From NCBI GenBank assembly GCA_021014325.1, contig CM037464.1, positions 5,115,127 to 5,179,126 on the forward strand: a stretch of DNA of 64,000 nucleotides, given 5' to 3'. The position numbers and the translations under genes were made by a program. Below are positions 1-12,700 of the stretch, piece after piece. The stretch is from Plazaster borealis. Its lineage: Eukaryota > Echinodermata > Asteroidea > Forcipulatida > Labidiasteridae. Within the stretch, counting starts at the first letter, position 1, and each line of letters opens with the position of its first letter. The notes under the pieces were generated by a model, which was given only the letters and a program-made list of their open reading frames with translations, had not been told where the DNA came from and searched no databases.

Positions 1-462
1 ACGAAATGAAACGTTGAGGGTTCAACTAGCCCAGGGTTCTCCCTTGGTCCGCTGGCCAAATGCCGGTTAAAACACCTGACGACCAGTCAAAATTCACTCC
101 AAGTGGTCCGGCTGGCTAGTTCGGTATTGAGAGGATCCCTATTTAATATGAAATATGGACTAGTGACAAACCCGACGGACCAGTGAAACGACAGGCTAAC
201 TGGTCCTGCTGGCTAGTCCCTGAAAGTTGAGGGCAAACCCTGCTAGCCTCTTCAAGTGGTCTAAAGGTACAAACTGTCTCATGTTACAACTGACAAGGCC
301 CTGCCATCTGCCGTATCTAGTCATGTTCCCTATGTTAAAATAGAATAATGAATACCGACTCTCGATAGAGGGGTCAGACTAATTTTCCTTTCAAGCCTCG
401 GTTTGCTTACACCATTTTTGATTGAAGATGGCAGCCATTATTTGGTTAAAATCGATCATGGG

Positions 463-735
463 TATCGTTGTCGAGCAGTCTCGGGCGGTGGACTCTAGTT
501 CTGTAATTTACAAAATGTGGGTTTGAATCCTGGCCTGTTTAGTTTGGACACTTATGTCCTTGAGCAAGGCACTTTATCATTATTGCTTCTCTCCAGCCAG
601 GAGTACAAATGGGTACCAGCAAGAGCTGTGGAGTAACCTGTGATGGACTGTCATCCTGTCCAGGGGGAATAGAAATATTCTCAGTTGTTTAGTGCCAATG
701 AAACCAGATATATAAACCGGCCTGATGAGTCGGGA
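463..735 (+). repeat. Degenerate tRNA-derived SINE
   Basis: A tRNA-like head with a box B-like GGTTTGAATCC is followed by the 'cttgagcaaggcac' body seen in the better SINE copies at 7609, 57510 and 62640. It is more decayed than those copies and its head is poorly conserved. There is no open frame of note. Confidence 0.5.
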
Positions 736-782
736 CAGCCTTTTTATTTTTCACTATTTGGTTAAAATCTCTACCAGACAAA

Positions 783-905
783 GTCCGAATTAGCGGCTGA
801 GGCTACGGCTGTGGCTGTTGCTATAGGTGCCTATGCCTCGACGTTTGTTCACATGACAATCAAGCAGCAACTGCAGCAACTGCAGCCAAAGCTGCTAATT
901 CGGAC
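783..905. repeat. Short foldback (MITE-like) element
   Basis: The two ends are inverted copies: gtccgaattagcggctgagg at the left and the complement of ctgctaattcggac at the right. GCTG/CAGC-rich sequence fills the interior. No target duplication could be fixed. Confidence 0.6.
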
Positions 906-936
906 ATGGCCTCAAACTTTAGACTTGTAAATAATC

Positions 937-1073
937 TGGGGTCGATTTCACAAAACTCTTTCTAACTCAGGACTAGTCCTAGGCAATGCTAAGAGATAGG
1001 ACTAGTCTTAAGTTAAGACCAGTTACTGGTCCTAACTTCTAAGACTAGTCTTATCTCTTTGAGAAATCTGCCC
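937..1073. repeat. Palindromic MITE, 'gtcgatttcacaaa' family
   Basis: The element folds on itself: 'aggactagtcctaggcaatgctaa' arms face 'aagactagtcttatctc' arms around a central 'agttactggtcctaac'. The same family recurs at 54125-54268 and, more diverged, at 58466-58612. Confidence 0.65.
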
Positions 1074-2371
1074 ATGGTTCCTCAAAATGCTTTTTTTTTT
1101 CCTCATCAGGACTAAGGCGAGGAAGTGGCAGAGGTTGCTTTCTATCAGCGAGCAGGAGTTAGACTGGTAAAACCATCCACCCTCAAGGCCTGGTGCCCGC
1201 TTTCGTTCATGATGGAGTTACCCACATCAAGTCCATTGATATTTTGCTCCATTTGGAAAAAGCATTTCTAGAAATTCACCAAAGGACCTCAAAAATCTCT
1301 TACCCTTTCCGTCATCTTAACGTAAGGGATGAATAATGCCAAGGATTAATAAAAATCAAGCAATGAAGTATTTTCCAAAGTATTATAACACATAAAACAA
1401 AAACTTCAATGAATTCATTACTTTGTCATTGTTTTATTTTCTCTGTAAATCTCTCCCAGACAAAATATTTCCAGTTCTAATTTTACGGATACATCTAAAT
1501 ATATGTAAATGAGAAGGAATCACTGACAACTGTGAAGAGACCACCAATTCTAAATTAATTGACTTTGATCATAAATTAGTTACTAAAAATGCAACACTTA
1601 TTGGCCCATTTTCATGGGAAATAAGTCACAAATTATGAAAATGTACAATATTATGAGTATTCTCGTCCTGATTCTTTGCAACAATCTCACTCCCTCGATA
1701 CCCAGGGTGTCCAAACATTTTCAATATTACAATCATGGCATATCTACAAATAGATCGGACATTCAGCTTACCAAAAACAAGAAGTGTTTTTCTTATATTG
1801 ACTGAAAATTGCACCAGAGGTGCATTCCACTCAGGCGAACAACGCAAAATATTTGCAGACTTACGCGCACGTCTTCAAAGGGAAAAGCGTTGAGCGCAGA
1901 AGGCATTGGCATCGTTTGCAAAATTTGGCAAATGGTCTGGAGGTGTTACTGATGTTCGTCAACTTAAAAAACAAAAGCAGTGGCAAGTCCATGAAAATAG
2001 ATTTATCTGACCTCAACCATACCTCCAACAAATCAGATTGTTTGTAGTGAAGTGTTTTAATTAATAATGTTTATTATTTTACTTGTTCCCCAAGTGAGTG
2101 AACTTCAGTAGTACTGAAAATAGTAGATTTTATTTTAAAGAGCAGACAACAAAACATTGTCCAACACACAGCATAATCGTTACAGATACTGCAAAATGAT
2201 TGGTTCGACAGATTGAAGGGAACATGTGCACAGCTTTTGAATACGGCACGATCCGGTCAAAACTGTTAGCATGACGCACACTTAATAATTGGTAGCGCAA
2301 ACAGTCGCGTGAGTGGAACACAACCTTAGAGTCTTATTTTTTAATGGCTAGGGATTCAATGGCTTTACATT
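1074..2371. other. Intergenic, no gene recognised
   Basis: AT-rich sequence downstream of the eIF2-alpha gene. The open frames are all under 80 codons, lack splice context and resemble no family I know. Confidence 0.5.
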
Positions 2372-2743
2372 GAAGGTATCGTACACGTTTGGTAATCACT
2401 CAAAATATATATTAGCATAAAAACTTACTTGGTAACAAGCTATGGAGAGCTGTTGATAGTATAAAACATTGTAGGAAATGACTCCCTCTGAAGTAACGTA
2501 GTTTTTGAGAAAGAGGTAATTTCTCACTAAAATAATAAAAACTTCTTGCAAGAAGTTTTTATTCCTATCTGAAAGCACACAAATTTGTTCAAAAAGGGTG
2601 TTTTTTCTTTCATCATTTTCTTGCAACTTCGATGACCAATTGAGCCCAAATTTTCACAGGCTTGTTATTTGATGCATATGTTGGAATACACCAAGTGAGA
2701 GCACTGGTCTTTGACAATTTCCAAACGTGTTCAATGCCTTTAA
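2372..2743. repeat. TTAA-type MITE (about 370 bp), copy 1
   Basis: The ends are inverted: 'aaggtatcgtacacgtttgg' at the left and 'ccaaacgtgttcaatgcctt' at the right. The middle carries a perfect hairpin, acttcttgcaagaagt, between AT-rich arms. At least eight relatives lie in this window. A paralogous empty site at the 19974-20347 copy shows that the family targets TTAA. Confidence 0.8.
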
Positions 2744-3117
2744 ACAAGGTTATTTGACTGCAAACCAGTTTCTAAGTTAAATAACATGAGTTTATGCTTC
2801 TGAATGCGTGTGCTTAAAACCCCTATATGCGGAAGTAACCCCAAGAATTACACAAATGCAGGAAGGTTCCACTAGTTATTGGCAGGGGGGGGGGGGCGGG
2901 GGTGTTGGAAACCTAGAACCTAGCGCAGGCTCCTGGCAACACACCTGGAAGCCTGCTGCAAAGAACAGATGGCTCCACTTCACCAGAGGGTTAGATCTGT
3001 ATGGCTGTACAATTTTGTGCACAAAGTATATGAGTGAAAAGATTTAGATGTGTAGAATGGTCCTGTCTAGGATATCAAGGACTTTGACTCGCTTAAGAGT
3101 TTTAAACAGCTTACCGC
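2744..3117. other. Intergenic; G-run, no gene recognised
   Basis: The stretch contains a run of G residues near 2885-2900 and otherwise non-repetitive sequence. No coding signal is visible. Confidence 0.4.
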
Positions 3118-3327
3118 TTTCATGGCTCTGCTTACCGCAGGTGAAAAGTCCGCACTTACAGATGTGGAAATATTCATACTTAACCTAAGCATATTTCACA
3201 GGCTAGCAAGGAATTTCTTCCTGCGTGCTCGTGTGAACTTCATATCACTAAGCTTTAGCAAAGCTAGCGCATATATTTGGGGTGCACACTGTAAGCAGAG
3301 AATGATGCCTGAAGCAGAGCCATGAAA
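3118..3327. repeat. Foldback MITE with 'catggctctgcttac' ends
   Basis: The left end, tttcatggctctgcttaccg, is mirrored by 'gcagagccatgaaac' at the right. The family is related to the element at 33926-34172, whose ends also carry 'ggctctgcttac'. It lies just downstream of the eIF2-alpha stop codon, possibly within or just past its 3' UTR. Confidence 0.6.
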
Positions 3328-3607
3328 CTGGACCCGGATTATAATATTGAAGTTAGTCCACCCTAGTGGTCGGCCAACGTGCTCCAATACAAATACATTT
3401 GATGAAAGCGAGGTTGGCAGGCACACAGACTGGTTCCTGTCACATAAATTGATTATCAAATGCATTGATCATACTGGGAACCAAACCAAGACGGCTGCAG
3501 CCGGAGAAATATTAAAAACCTCTCCACACTCCACACGTTTCCATGATGCAAAGCCACTTCAATGTCCGATGTCTCATAATAAAAAAGCCATTAAGACATT
3601 TGTTGAA

Positions 3608-3745
3608 TTATTCATCAGCATCATCACCCATCCCCGTTATTTCCTCTTCGTTGTCATCGTCTCCGGCAACCTCAGCGTTAGCCTGTTCTAGCTTCTCAAG
3701 CTGCTTAGCCAGTTCCATCTCCTCTGTGTCAGTGACAACCTTCGG
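3608..3745 (-). CDS. EIF2S1: EIF2S1 last coding exon (residues 274-318)
   Basis: 138 nt coding [20 protein letters not shown] and an acidic tail, ending at TAA (3608-3610). The KVVTDT block and a terminal Asp/Glu-rich tail are typical of the family. I did not find a convincing poly(A) signal close by. Confidence 0.95.
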   Translation of the reverse strand, partial: PKVVTDTEEMELAKQLEKLEQANAEVAGDDDNEEEITGMGDDADE

Positions 3746-6700
3746 CTATAAACAAAAATACAAACTAAAAATTACAAATAGAAAAGATGGTCATGGTGGA
3801 AAATATCCCTTGAAATATTTTTGCTGAATGCTACAGTTTTGAAAAATTAGTAAAACAACTAGTTTTGATCTCGCGGGACCCAAAACCAGATAATAGGGTT
3901 TTTCACTATTTTCTTGTGACTCAAATGACTGATTAAACTTACACTTTCACAAGTTTATTTTGGGTCACAACACAAAGTGTGGATACTGTTCTTTGACAAT
4001 TACTAATGTTGTCCTTGTGCTTTAAAAACTGAAACCATCAATAAGTTTTAATGTATGTTAATGTCAGAGAAGGAATTTGTGTAAAACTGGTTCAACTTCC
4101 CTGTAATATTCTTGTTCTGGCATTTCCTTTAAAGAAAAAAGAAATTATTCACAAACTTACCGCCATGATGATACTAAAGACACCGCCATTTGCACGGATG
4201 GAGTTTCTGATATGCTCAATGGCCTGGTTGAGTTTCTGTAGTCCGTCTGATCGTTCCAATGTTTGCGTTGTGATGACGTACTGCGGGGGTGCGATCAAGT
4301 TGATCTAGAGAGGGACAAATTTATGGTGGAAGAATAAGGAAATGGGAGACTTTTGGGGGACACAAGGGCCCAATTTCATACAGCTGCTTAAGCACAAAAA
4401 TTAGCTAAGCACAACAAAAATTATGCTTAGTGTTATTAATAGTTCATTGATGGAAACAAAACACACTTCTTCAACTTGTATTAATACCACTTCTGATACC
4501 ATGTTATTTATAGTTCATAGTTGAGACAAAACACACTTTTTTAACTTGTATTAATCATCGGTCATGTTCAAAGATATCAGCAAGAGCCAATTTCAATATG
4601 GCTGCCAACCTTGCAACTAACTATAGTAACCAACACAAGAGGGCGGTATATCAATTACCAGAATAAGGTTACCAGCCAAAGTACTATTTAACATGCACAA
4701 TCTTTGACTGGTATCCTGTTGAGTTTTGCTTAGCACAAACCTTTCTGCTTAAGCAGCTCTATGAAATTGGGCCCAGGTGGCAGCAGACCTACCATTATAT
4801 TTTTTACGACAGGTATGCAAAGTTTTGTTTGAGTTTTGTTGTGCGGTGCAATCTGCAGCCAACCATGCCAGACACACTGGGGCAAATTCCCATTCTCAAG
4901 TGTACTTGGTTCTTTTCAGTGCGTTAGACAACACAGGACTTATGACTTATTATACAGGTGTACCAGTGTTCTTCCCATGCACAAGCTAGCGTATCGGGGT
5001 GATACGCGCGATTTGCGCGCCGATACGCGCACATTTCCGCCGATATGCAAATATAAAATAATAATAATAATAAATACATTTTTTCACAAAAAAAATCAAG
5101 AGAAAACCATATAGAATGCTCCAGATTGCACAGTATGGCTTTTAAAACCAAGATAAACACCAAGTAGACCTTGTTTCAATTCAGCATGCTTCGGCCAAAC
5201 TTCAGAAATTTGGGTCCAGAATACCCCACAGTTTTGGAAAAACCTGGGAGAACCCTGTGTACCATCCGAATGACAAAAGAAAATATGGTTTTAGTGTCTT
5301 TCTCAAGGACACAAGTGACGTAGACCCGAACCAACACTCTGACAACACCAGAACTGGCGTCCTGTCAATAGACCTCTCAGCCACAAGTTAGTATAACACA
5401 TATCCATATAACACCTTCCACGCAAACATGATGTTAAAGTAATTCGACCGTACACAACAAACTGAGCATCCAGGCAAGCCATACCCTATATTACATAAAA
5501 AATTGTGTATTTCTTCATGAGAGTTTCAGAGGAAAGATTATGAATAAGAATGGACTAAAAAGACGACCAATCTATTTTTTTATATTTTTTTAATTATTGT
5601 TTTATTCGGCATTCAACTCAAGCATCATAGAAAATACAATACAAGTACACAGATTAAAAGCCAAGGATAGCCCAAAAAGCTGATTATTAAACACGGCTTA
5701 TTTCCATCGGGGTCCTTAAAATTTGGATGTGATAGACTTACCTTAATGGGCATTTCTTCTGTTGATAGATCCAAGCCTTTGAAGAGTGCTTCTTTCACTG
5801 CATCTATGCCATCATAGCCATAGCATGCTACCTCAATGTCTGTAGGAATATAAACATTAACAGTTTAAATAAACTCAAGCCATGCAAATCAAGACCATGA
5901 ACTAACGCGCAGCACCCACGGCAGTAGACCCTTCCAATAAAATATGCTCATTACATTCACGCATGCGTTACAGACACTATTGGTTGGCAATCGCCTTAGA
6001 GCAGAGCTGCCCACATTTGCATCTTGTAATCAGGGAGATTTTCGTAAAACAATCAGGGAGATATTTTCGAATTACATTCAATATAACAGGGAGAAAGTTT
6101 CCATAATCAGGGAGATTTTCAAATTTGTTCATCAGAACATGGAAAGAATAGTTTATTTTCAAAAAATCTTCTGCAGAGTCAGGGAGAGTTGGCAGCTCAG
6201 AATAGAGTTGTGCACTAGTCAGACGCACAGTCCCACAAAAAAAAATGGCGCGATGTGTCCTCATTTAGCCAATCAGTAGTGTCAGTGCGCACACACGATG
6301 TGCAGTTTACATACTTCACGAGAAGGGTCAATTGCCACGGTGTCCTGTCCTTTTGCTTTGGTGCCCTTTAAAAAGTTTAATACATTTTCCTCACAGAAGT
6401 GCCCCTTACCAGAGGAAAAATGCTGTGCCCCTTGAAGAGCAAAGTTCAAAGCCATGAAGTATTTATGTATTCATTCAGTTTTGGCTACCTTTGGTTCCTG
6501 TGGTAATAGTTACAAGGTTGGAGACTTGTTATAAGTTGAAACACAGTGATTTATTTAGCAACTTGAGAACGTTGGTTGTGAGACATACATTAGCTATAAT
6601 TTGTCTTGGGCTTACATATGAATAAACATGAAGTGTAGACTTGTACCAGTCCTATGTGTATTATTATCACAACAGTTCCCATGTATATTTCCTAATTGTC

Positions 6701-9700
6701 TGAAAAAAAACCACCCCCTAAAACCCAAAGATTGTCACAAGCAGACCTGATACTTAACAGAGGCCCTGCAGGCAACTGCCTGCATGCCCCTGGTTGTTGA
6801 CTTGGTGCCACTCCAAATGCACAATAAGAAATTAGATTTTCTGTGTGGATGTGCATGTAGATGTCATTCAAAACCATGTAGATATTGAATGGTCAGACAG
6901 TAGCAGGGTTGATCTGTTGAACTTGTGGCGTGTCGTGGCCGAGCGGATAAGAACACCGGACTCGAGCTCTGGTGTTTCTGATCAGCAGAGTGTGGGTTCG
7001 AGTCCAGGTCGTGACACTTGTGTCCTTAAGCAAGACATTTAACCATTATTGCTGTGTCCTTCGGATGGGACGTAAAGCCGTAGGTCCCGTGTGTTGTGTA
7101 ATGCACGGAAAAGAACACAGTTACACTTATCGTAAAGAGAAGGGGTTCGCCCCGGTGTTCCTGGTTTGATTGGCTGCATATTGCGCCACAACACCTTATA
7201 AACCATTACATGGTGCTTATAAGGAATAGGTCTAATACTTTAACATGAGCTCAGCATACCTTGCAGAAAAAATACTGAGCGCTTTGATACCCCCATCGAG
7301 TGAGATAAAGCACTATATCAGAACTCAGTATTATTATTGTGAACTAATTAGGATATCCATCAAGTTTAGAGATTGAACCTTAAAATTGAGCTGGAAATAA
7401 GAGTCTCACCTGCTCTGATTTTGACAGCTTGCGGCGTAAGCCTTCTGTGGATGTTCTCCATTAACACTTTCAACGTTGCTTCATCAAGATTGCATTCATC
7501 GAGCACAGCGGGGTCACTGAAGATTAAAAACAAAGGTCAAAGGTTATCAGGGGGTTACCCGAAGAGGAGTCGCTGAGTGACCTTGATTGATGCAGGGCAG
7601 GGTGTGGTGTGTCGTGGCCGAGTGGTCTAGTTCACCGGACCCAAGCTCTGGTGTTGTCAGCAGCAGAGTGTGGGTTCAAATCCCAGTCATGACAATTGTG
7701 CCCTTGAGCAAGGCACTTAACCATAATTGCTTCGTAAAAAGTTGGGAAGGTAGTGCATTCTGCTCTACCGGCCAGGCTCCTAGTGGATGATACCCATGCT
7801 TACATTCTTATGGACTGTGACTGTTTCAGCCCAAAGAGTAGGTGGCAACGTGCCCCTGGTGGCAGTTGATTTGGGTCGATAGTCCAATTCAGTTAAGTGT
7901 AGCCCTCACCTTAAAGGGGCCATCCGACCTTGTGATGTTAGGCGATCTCTCATAAAAAAAAATAAAAAAAATTGTAGAGGTACATTGTACAATTGCAGAA
8001 TCAATCCTCCATGCTGTCATAGGTTAGGAATTCAAAAGGAACCACACGAGCATCGCCAAGACATGTATTTGAACATTTTTTGTAACCTTAGAAGTTTTTT
8101 TTTAACCCAAAATTATAATGCACTCATTTCGTGTTTACATGGTTGAAGTAATAAAAGTGCAGATTGCGATAACCGATAATTGTATGTGTCATACAGTCAT
8201 TGACTTCAACTATCTGTTACATGCTGCTTAGTTTTGGTAGACTTTTATAACCAATTGAATACCGAGCAAAGCGAGCATCAGGCCTGCTCATTCTCGTTCG
8301 GCCAAGTTTTGAGGTTTTAGTCTAGCACTAACCAACTGAGGCTCTAGTGGGCTAATGAGGATAGTCTAGCACTAACCAACTGAGGCTCTAGTGGGTTATT
8401 GAGGTCAGGTCTAGCACTCACCTAACTGAGGCTCTAGTGGGTTATTGAGGTTAGTCTGGCACTCACGTAACTCAGGCTCTAATGGGCTATTGAGGTTAGT
8501 GTTGTACTCGCCTAACTGAGGCTCCAATGGGCTATTGAGGTTAGTCTAGCACTCACCTAACTGAGGCTCCAATGGGCTATTGAGGTTAGTCTGGCACTCA
8601 CCTAACTGAGGCTCTAATGGGCTATTGGGTTTAGTCTAGCACTCACCTAACTGGGGCTCTAATGGGCTATTGGGTTTAGTCTGGCACTCACCTAACTGAG
8701 GCTCTAATGGGCTATTGAGGTTAGGTCTAGCACTCACCTAACTGAGGCTCTAATGGGCTATTGAGGTTAGTCTGGCACTCACCTAACTGAGGCTCTAATG
8801 GGCTATTGGGTTTAGTCTGGCACTCACCTAACTAAGGCTCCAATGGGCTATTGAGGTTAGTCTAGCACTCACCTAACTGAGGCTCTAATGGGCTATTGGG
8901 TTTAGTCTGGCACTCACCTAACTGAGGCTCCAATGGGCTATTGAGGTTAGTCTACCACTCACCTAACTGAGGCTCTAATGGGCTATTGGGTTTAGTCTGG
9001 CACTCACCTAACTGAGGCTCCAATGGGCTATTGAGGTTAGTCTAGCACTCACCTAACTGAGGCTCTAATGGGCTATTGGGTTTAGTCTGGCACTCACCTA
9101 ACTGAGGCTCCAATGGGCTATTGAGGTTAGTCTACCACTCACCTAACTGAGGCTCTAATTGGCTATTGAGGTTAGTCTAGCACTGACCTAACTGAGGTTC
9201 TAATGGGCTATTGAGGTTAGGTCTAGCACTCACCTCACTGAGGCTCTAATGGGTTGAGGTTAGTCTAGCACTCACCTAACTGAGGCTCTAATGGGCTATT
9301 GAGGTTAGGTCTAGCACTCACCTAACTGAGGCTCTAATGGGCTATTACGTTAGTCTGGCACTCACCTAACTGAGGCTCCAATGGGCTATTGAGGTTAGGT
9401 CTAGCACTCACCTAACTGAGGCTCTAATGGGCTATTACGTTAGTCTGGCACTCACCTAACTGAGGCTCCAATGGGCTATTGAGGTTAGGTCTAGCACTCA
9501 CCTGACTGAGGCTCTAATGGGCTATTACGTTAGTCTGGCACTCACCTAACTGAGGCTCCAATGGGCTATTGAGGTTAGTGTTGTACTCGCCTAACTGAGG
9601 CTCTAATGGGCTATTGAGGTTAGTCTGGCACTCACCTAACTGAGGCTCCAATGGGCTATTGAGGTTAGTGTTGTACTCGCCTAACTGAGGTTCTAATGGG

Positions 9701-12700
9701 CTATTGAGGTTAGTCTGGCACTCACCTAACTGAGGCTCTAATGGGCTAATGAGGTTAGTCTGGCACTCACCTAACTGAGGCTCTAATGGGCTATTGAGGT
9801 TAGTCTGGCACTCATCTAACTGAGGCTCTAATGGGCTAATGAGGTTAGTCTGGCACTCACCTAACTGAGGCTCCAATGGGCTATTGAGGTTAGTGTTGTA
9901 CTCGCCTAACTGAGGCTCTAATGGGCTATTGAGGTTAGTCTGGCACTCACCTAACTGAGGCTCCAATGGGCTATTGAGGTTAGTCTGGTACTCACCTAAC
10001 TGAGGCTCTAATGGGCTATTGAGGTTAGTCTGGCACTCATCTAACTGAGGCTCTAATGGGCTATTGAGGTTAGTCTGGCACTCATCTAACTGAGGCTCTA
10101 ATGGGCTATTGAGGTTAGTCTGGCACTCACCTAACTGAGGCTCTAATGGGCTAATGAGGTTAGTCTGGCACTCACCTAACTGAGGCTCTAATGGGCTATT
10201 GAGGTTAGTCTGGCACTCATCTAACTGAGGCTCTAATGGGCTAATGAGGTTAGTCTGGCACTCACCTAACTGAGGCTCCAATGGGCTATTGAGGTTAGTC
10301 TGGTACTCACCTAACTGAGGCTCTAATGGGCTATTGAGGTTAGTCTGGCACTCATCTAACTGAGGCTCTAATGGGCTAATGAGGTTAGTCTGGCACTCAC
10401 CTAACTGAGGCTCCAATGGGCTATTGAGGTTAGTCTGGTACTCACCTAACTGAGGCTCCAATGGGCTATTGAGGTTAGTCTGGCACTCATCTAACTGAGG
10501 TTCTAATGGGCTATTGAGGTTAGTCTGGCACTCACCTAACTGAGGCTCTAATGGGCTATTGAGGTTAGTCTGGCACTCACCTAACTGAGGCTCTAATGGG
10601 CTATTGAGGTTAGTCTGGCACTCACCTAACTGAGGTTCTAATGGGCTATTGAGGTTAGTCTGGCACTCACGTAACTGAGGCTCTAATGGGCTATTGAGGT
10701 TAGTCTAGCACTCACCTAACTGATGCTTTGAAAGCTTCATATCCTCCGTAGCCAGGTCGCTGGTATTTCCGGTCAAAGTGCCACGCTGTCTTTGTGTACA
10801 AATCCTCGAGAAGCTCATCACTCTCATATTTGAGGATTTCCCCCACATGCCTTAAGATGCTGTTGACCTGTGATTCAAATGATAACAAACCACAAAACCA
10901 TGGGGAATCAATCAGTTTTTGCTATAGCAATCAAGAAATGAGACCCTCCTACAGGCCTGAAATTTCACCGTCGAGAGGGCAAGACTATTTTCATTTTGCA
11001 AAGGGCACTTCCATTGGAAAATCGTTAGGTCTATGGGAAACTTTGGCCTCCATAGAGGGCTTTTGCTGGCCATCACCCTTAAGGGCGGTCAGTCCAGACA
11101 TTGGTTTCGAAGGCTTCTTTCTGGAATGTTTCTTCGTATGGTATATTTTTACATTTTGTGTAATAATTTTAACATAAAATCAAGTGCTATAAAAGTAACA
11201 GCTAAACAAGTTTTGAGATGTGCCCCCTTTCTACATATTGATAAAAATCGGACAGTGTAATCCCCCTAAAAAATAACATTAATTTTATGTTTTATTCCAT
11301 TGAGCTTAAATGTACAAATCGTGCCTGCAGAAAGTCTAGGGTCTGTGGCTCTTTTGTAAACATGTGATGTGCAAACTGTCGATTTTTAACAAATTCACTG
11401 TTACATGTAGGACTAATCTGCACTTTCAACAACAATATAATGTCATAGGTACAGTTTAACCCTTTAAAGACCGTTCATTTCTGTACCATCACCATACGCC
11501 CAGACATTTCTGGTTCCGTTACACTGAGGAAAAATGTCAGGAAAATTAATATGAACCAGAAATACATGGCTTGTTGTAGATTCTATGTTAACATGGGAAA
11601 ATGTCAATTCGGTCTGATACCTTGTCTTTGACCCTCTGCTTTGAGCAGAAGTAGGTCAAATTTTGCAGCCGCTAATTGGCATTTTGGTACTGTGGCCGCT
11701 ATGGTCTCTAAAGAGTTAACTGTTTACAAATCTAACCCTTTAACTGTCAATTGTACAAACTCGTACGATATGAATAATATGCATTTGGAAACTCGCTACA
11801 TCGTCATCATACTCCCTCTCAACAATATGTCACTTGAGGGCGCCCTAATCATTTGCAAGATCACAGCAACGTTATTATCAACGCCATGGGCGTCACTGAG
11901 TGATGGATTTGAGCGCTACAGTACATAAGAAGCCACTGTTATTATTATTTGCTGTGCCATTTTGTAATTCTGAATTTAAGAACATCTTGAATACTCACTG
12001 TTTTGGCTTTTGCAAACTTTTCTTCACATTTGGAGATTTCTTCTGTTGACACTCTTCTTTTGGATAAATCAATATAACCTTGATGACAAAAAAAAAACAC
12101 AATAAGAAAAACACACAATTTCATGAACATTTATATATTGTTATGAACAAGAGATAGTACACAAAAGCCATGTAAAACATACATATATGATGTACATGTA
12201 CAGTGTATGTAAATACATGTATATGAAAATTAACCCAATTAATCTCATTAAAGGCACTGGACACTATTGGTAATTACTCAAAATAATTGTTAGCATAAAA
12301 CTTACTTGGTAACGATCAATGGAGAGCTGTTGATAGTATAAAACATAGAGAGAAACGGCTCCCTCTGAAGTAACGTCGTTTTTGAGAAAAAAGTAATTTC
12401 TCAGTAAAATATTTGAATTCATTTTGAGACCTCACGCGTGAGGTCTCGAAATCAAGCATCTGAAAGCACACAACTTCGTGTGACAAGGGTGTTTTTTCTT
12501 CCATTATTATCTCGCAACTTCGATGACCAATTGAGTTCAAATTTTCACAGGTTTGTTATTTTGTGCATATGTTGAGATACACCAAGTGAGAAGACTGGTC
12601 TTTGACAATTACCAAAGGTGTCTAGTGTCTATAAAGGTGGGTCATACATACATGTAGATTGGTAAGTATTCCACAAATTGACGACCATAAAAAACTTACC

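Noticed and set aside
6930..7020. Functional tRNA genes at SINE heads (6930, 7609, 57870, 62640)
   Set aside because: Box A and box B are good, but the acceptor ends do not pair and each is fused to the same 300-400 bp SINE body and A-rich tail.
9514..10461. 315-codon open frame with perfect 15-residue repeats ([10 protein letters not shown]...)
   Set aside because: It is a by-product of a 45-bp minisatellite inside an intron; it runs across splice-donor copies, has no promoter or flanking coding sequence, and lies in a different frame from the adjoining exon.
8310..10715. CRISPR-like array
   Set aside because: The units are directly adjacent with no spacers, and the sequence lies in an animal gene's intron.
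11641..11928. 95-codon open frame in an EIF2S1 intron
   Set aside because: Lies antisense within an intron, without any recognisable domain or splice context.
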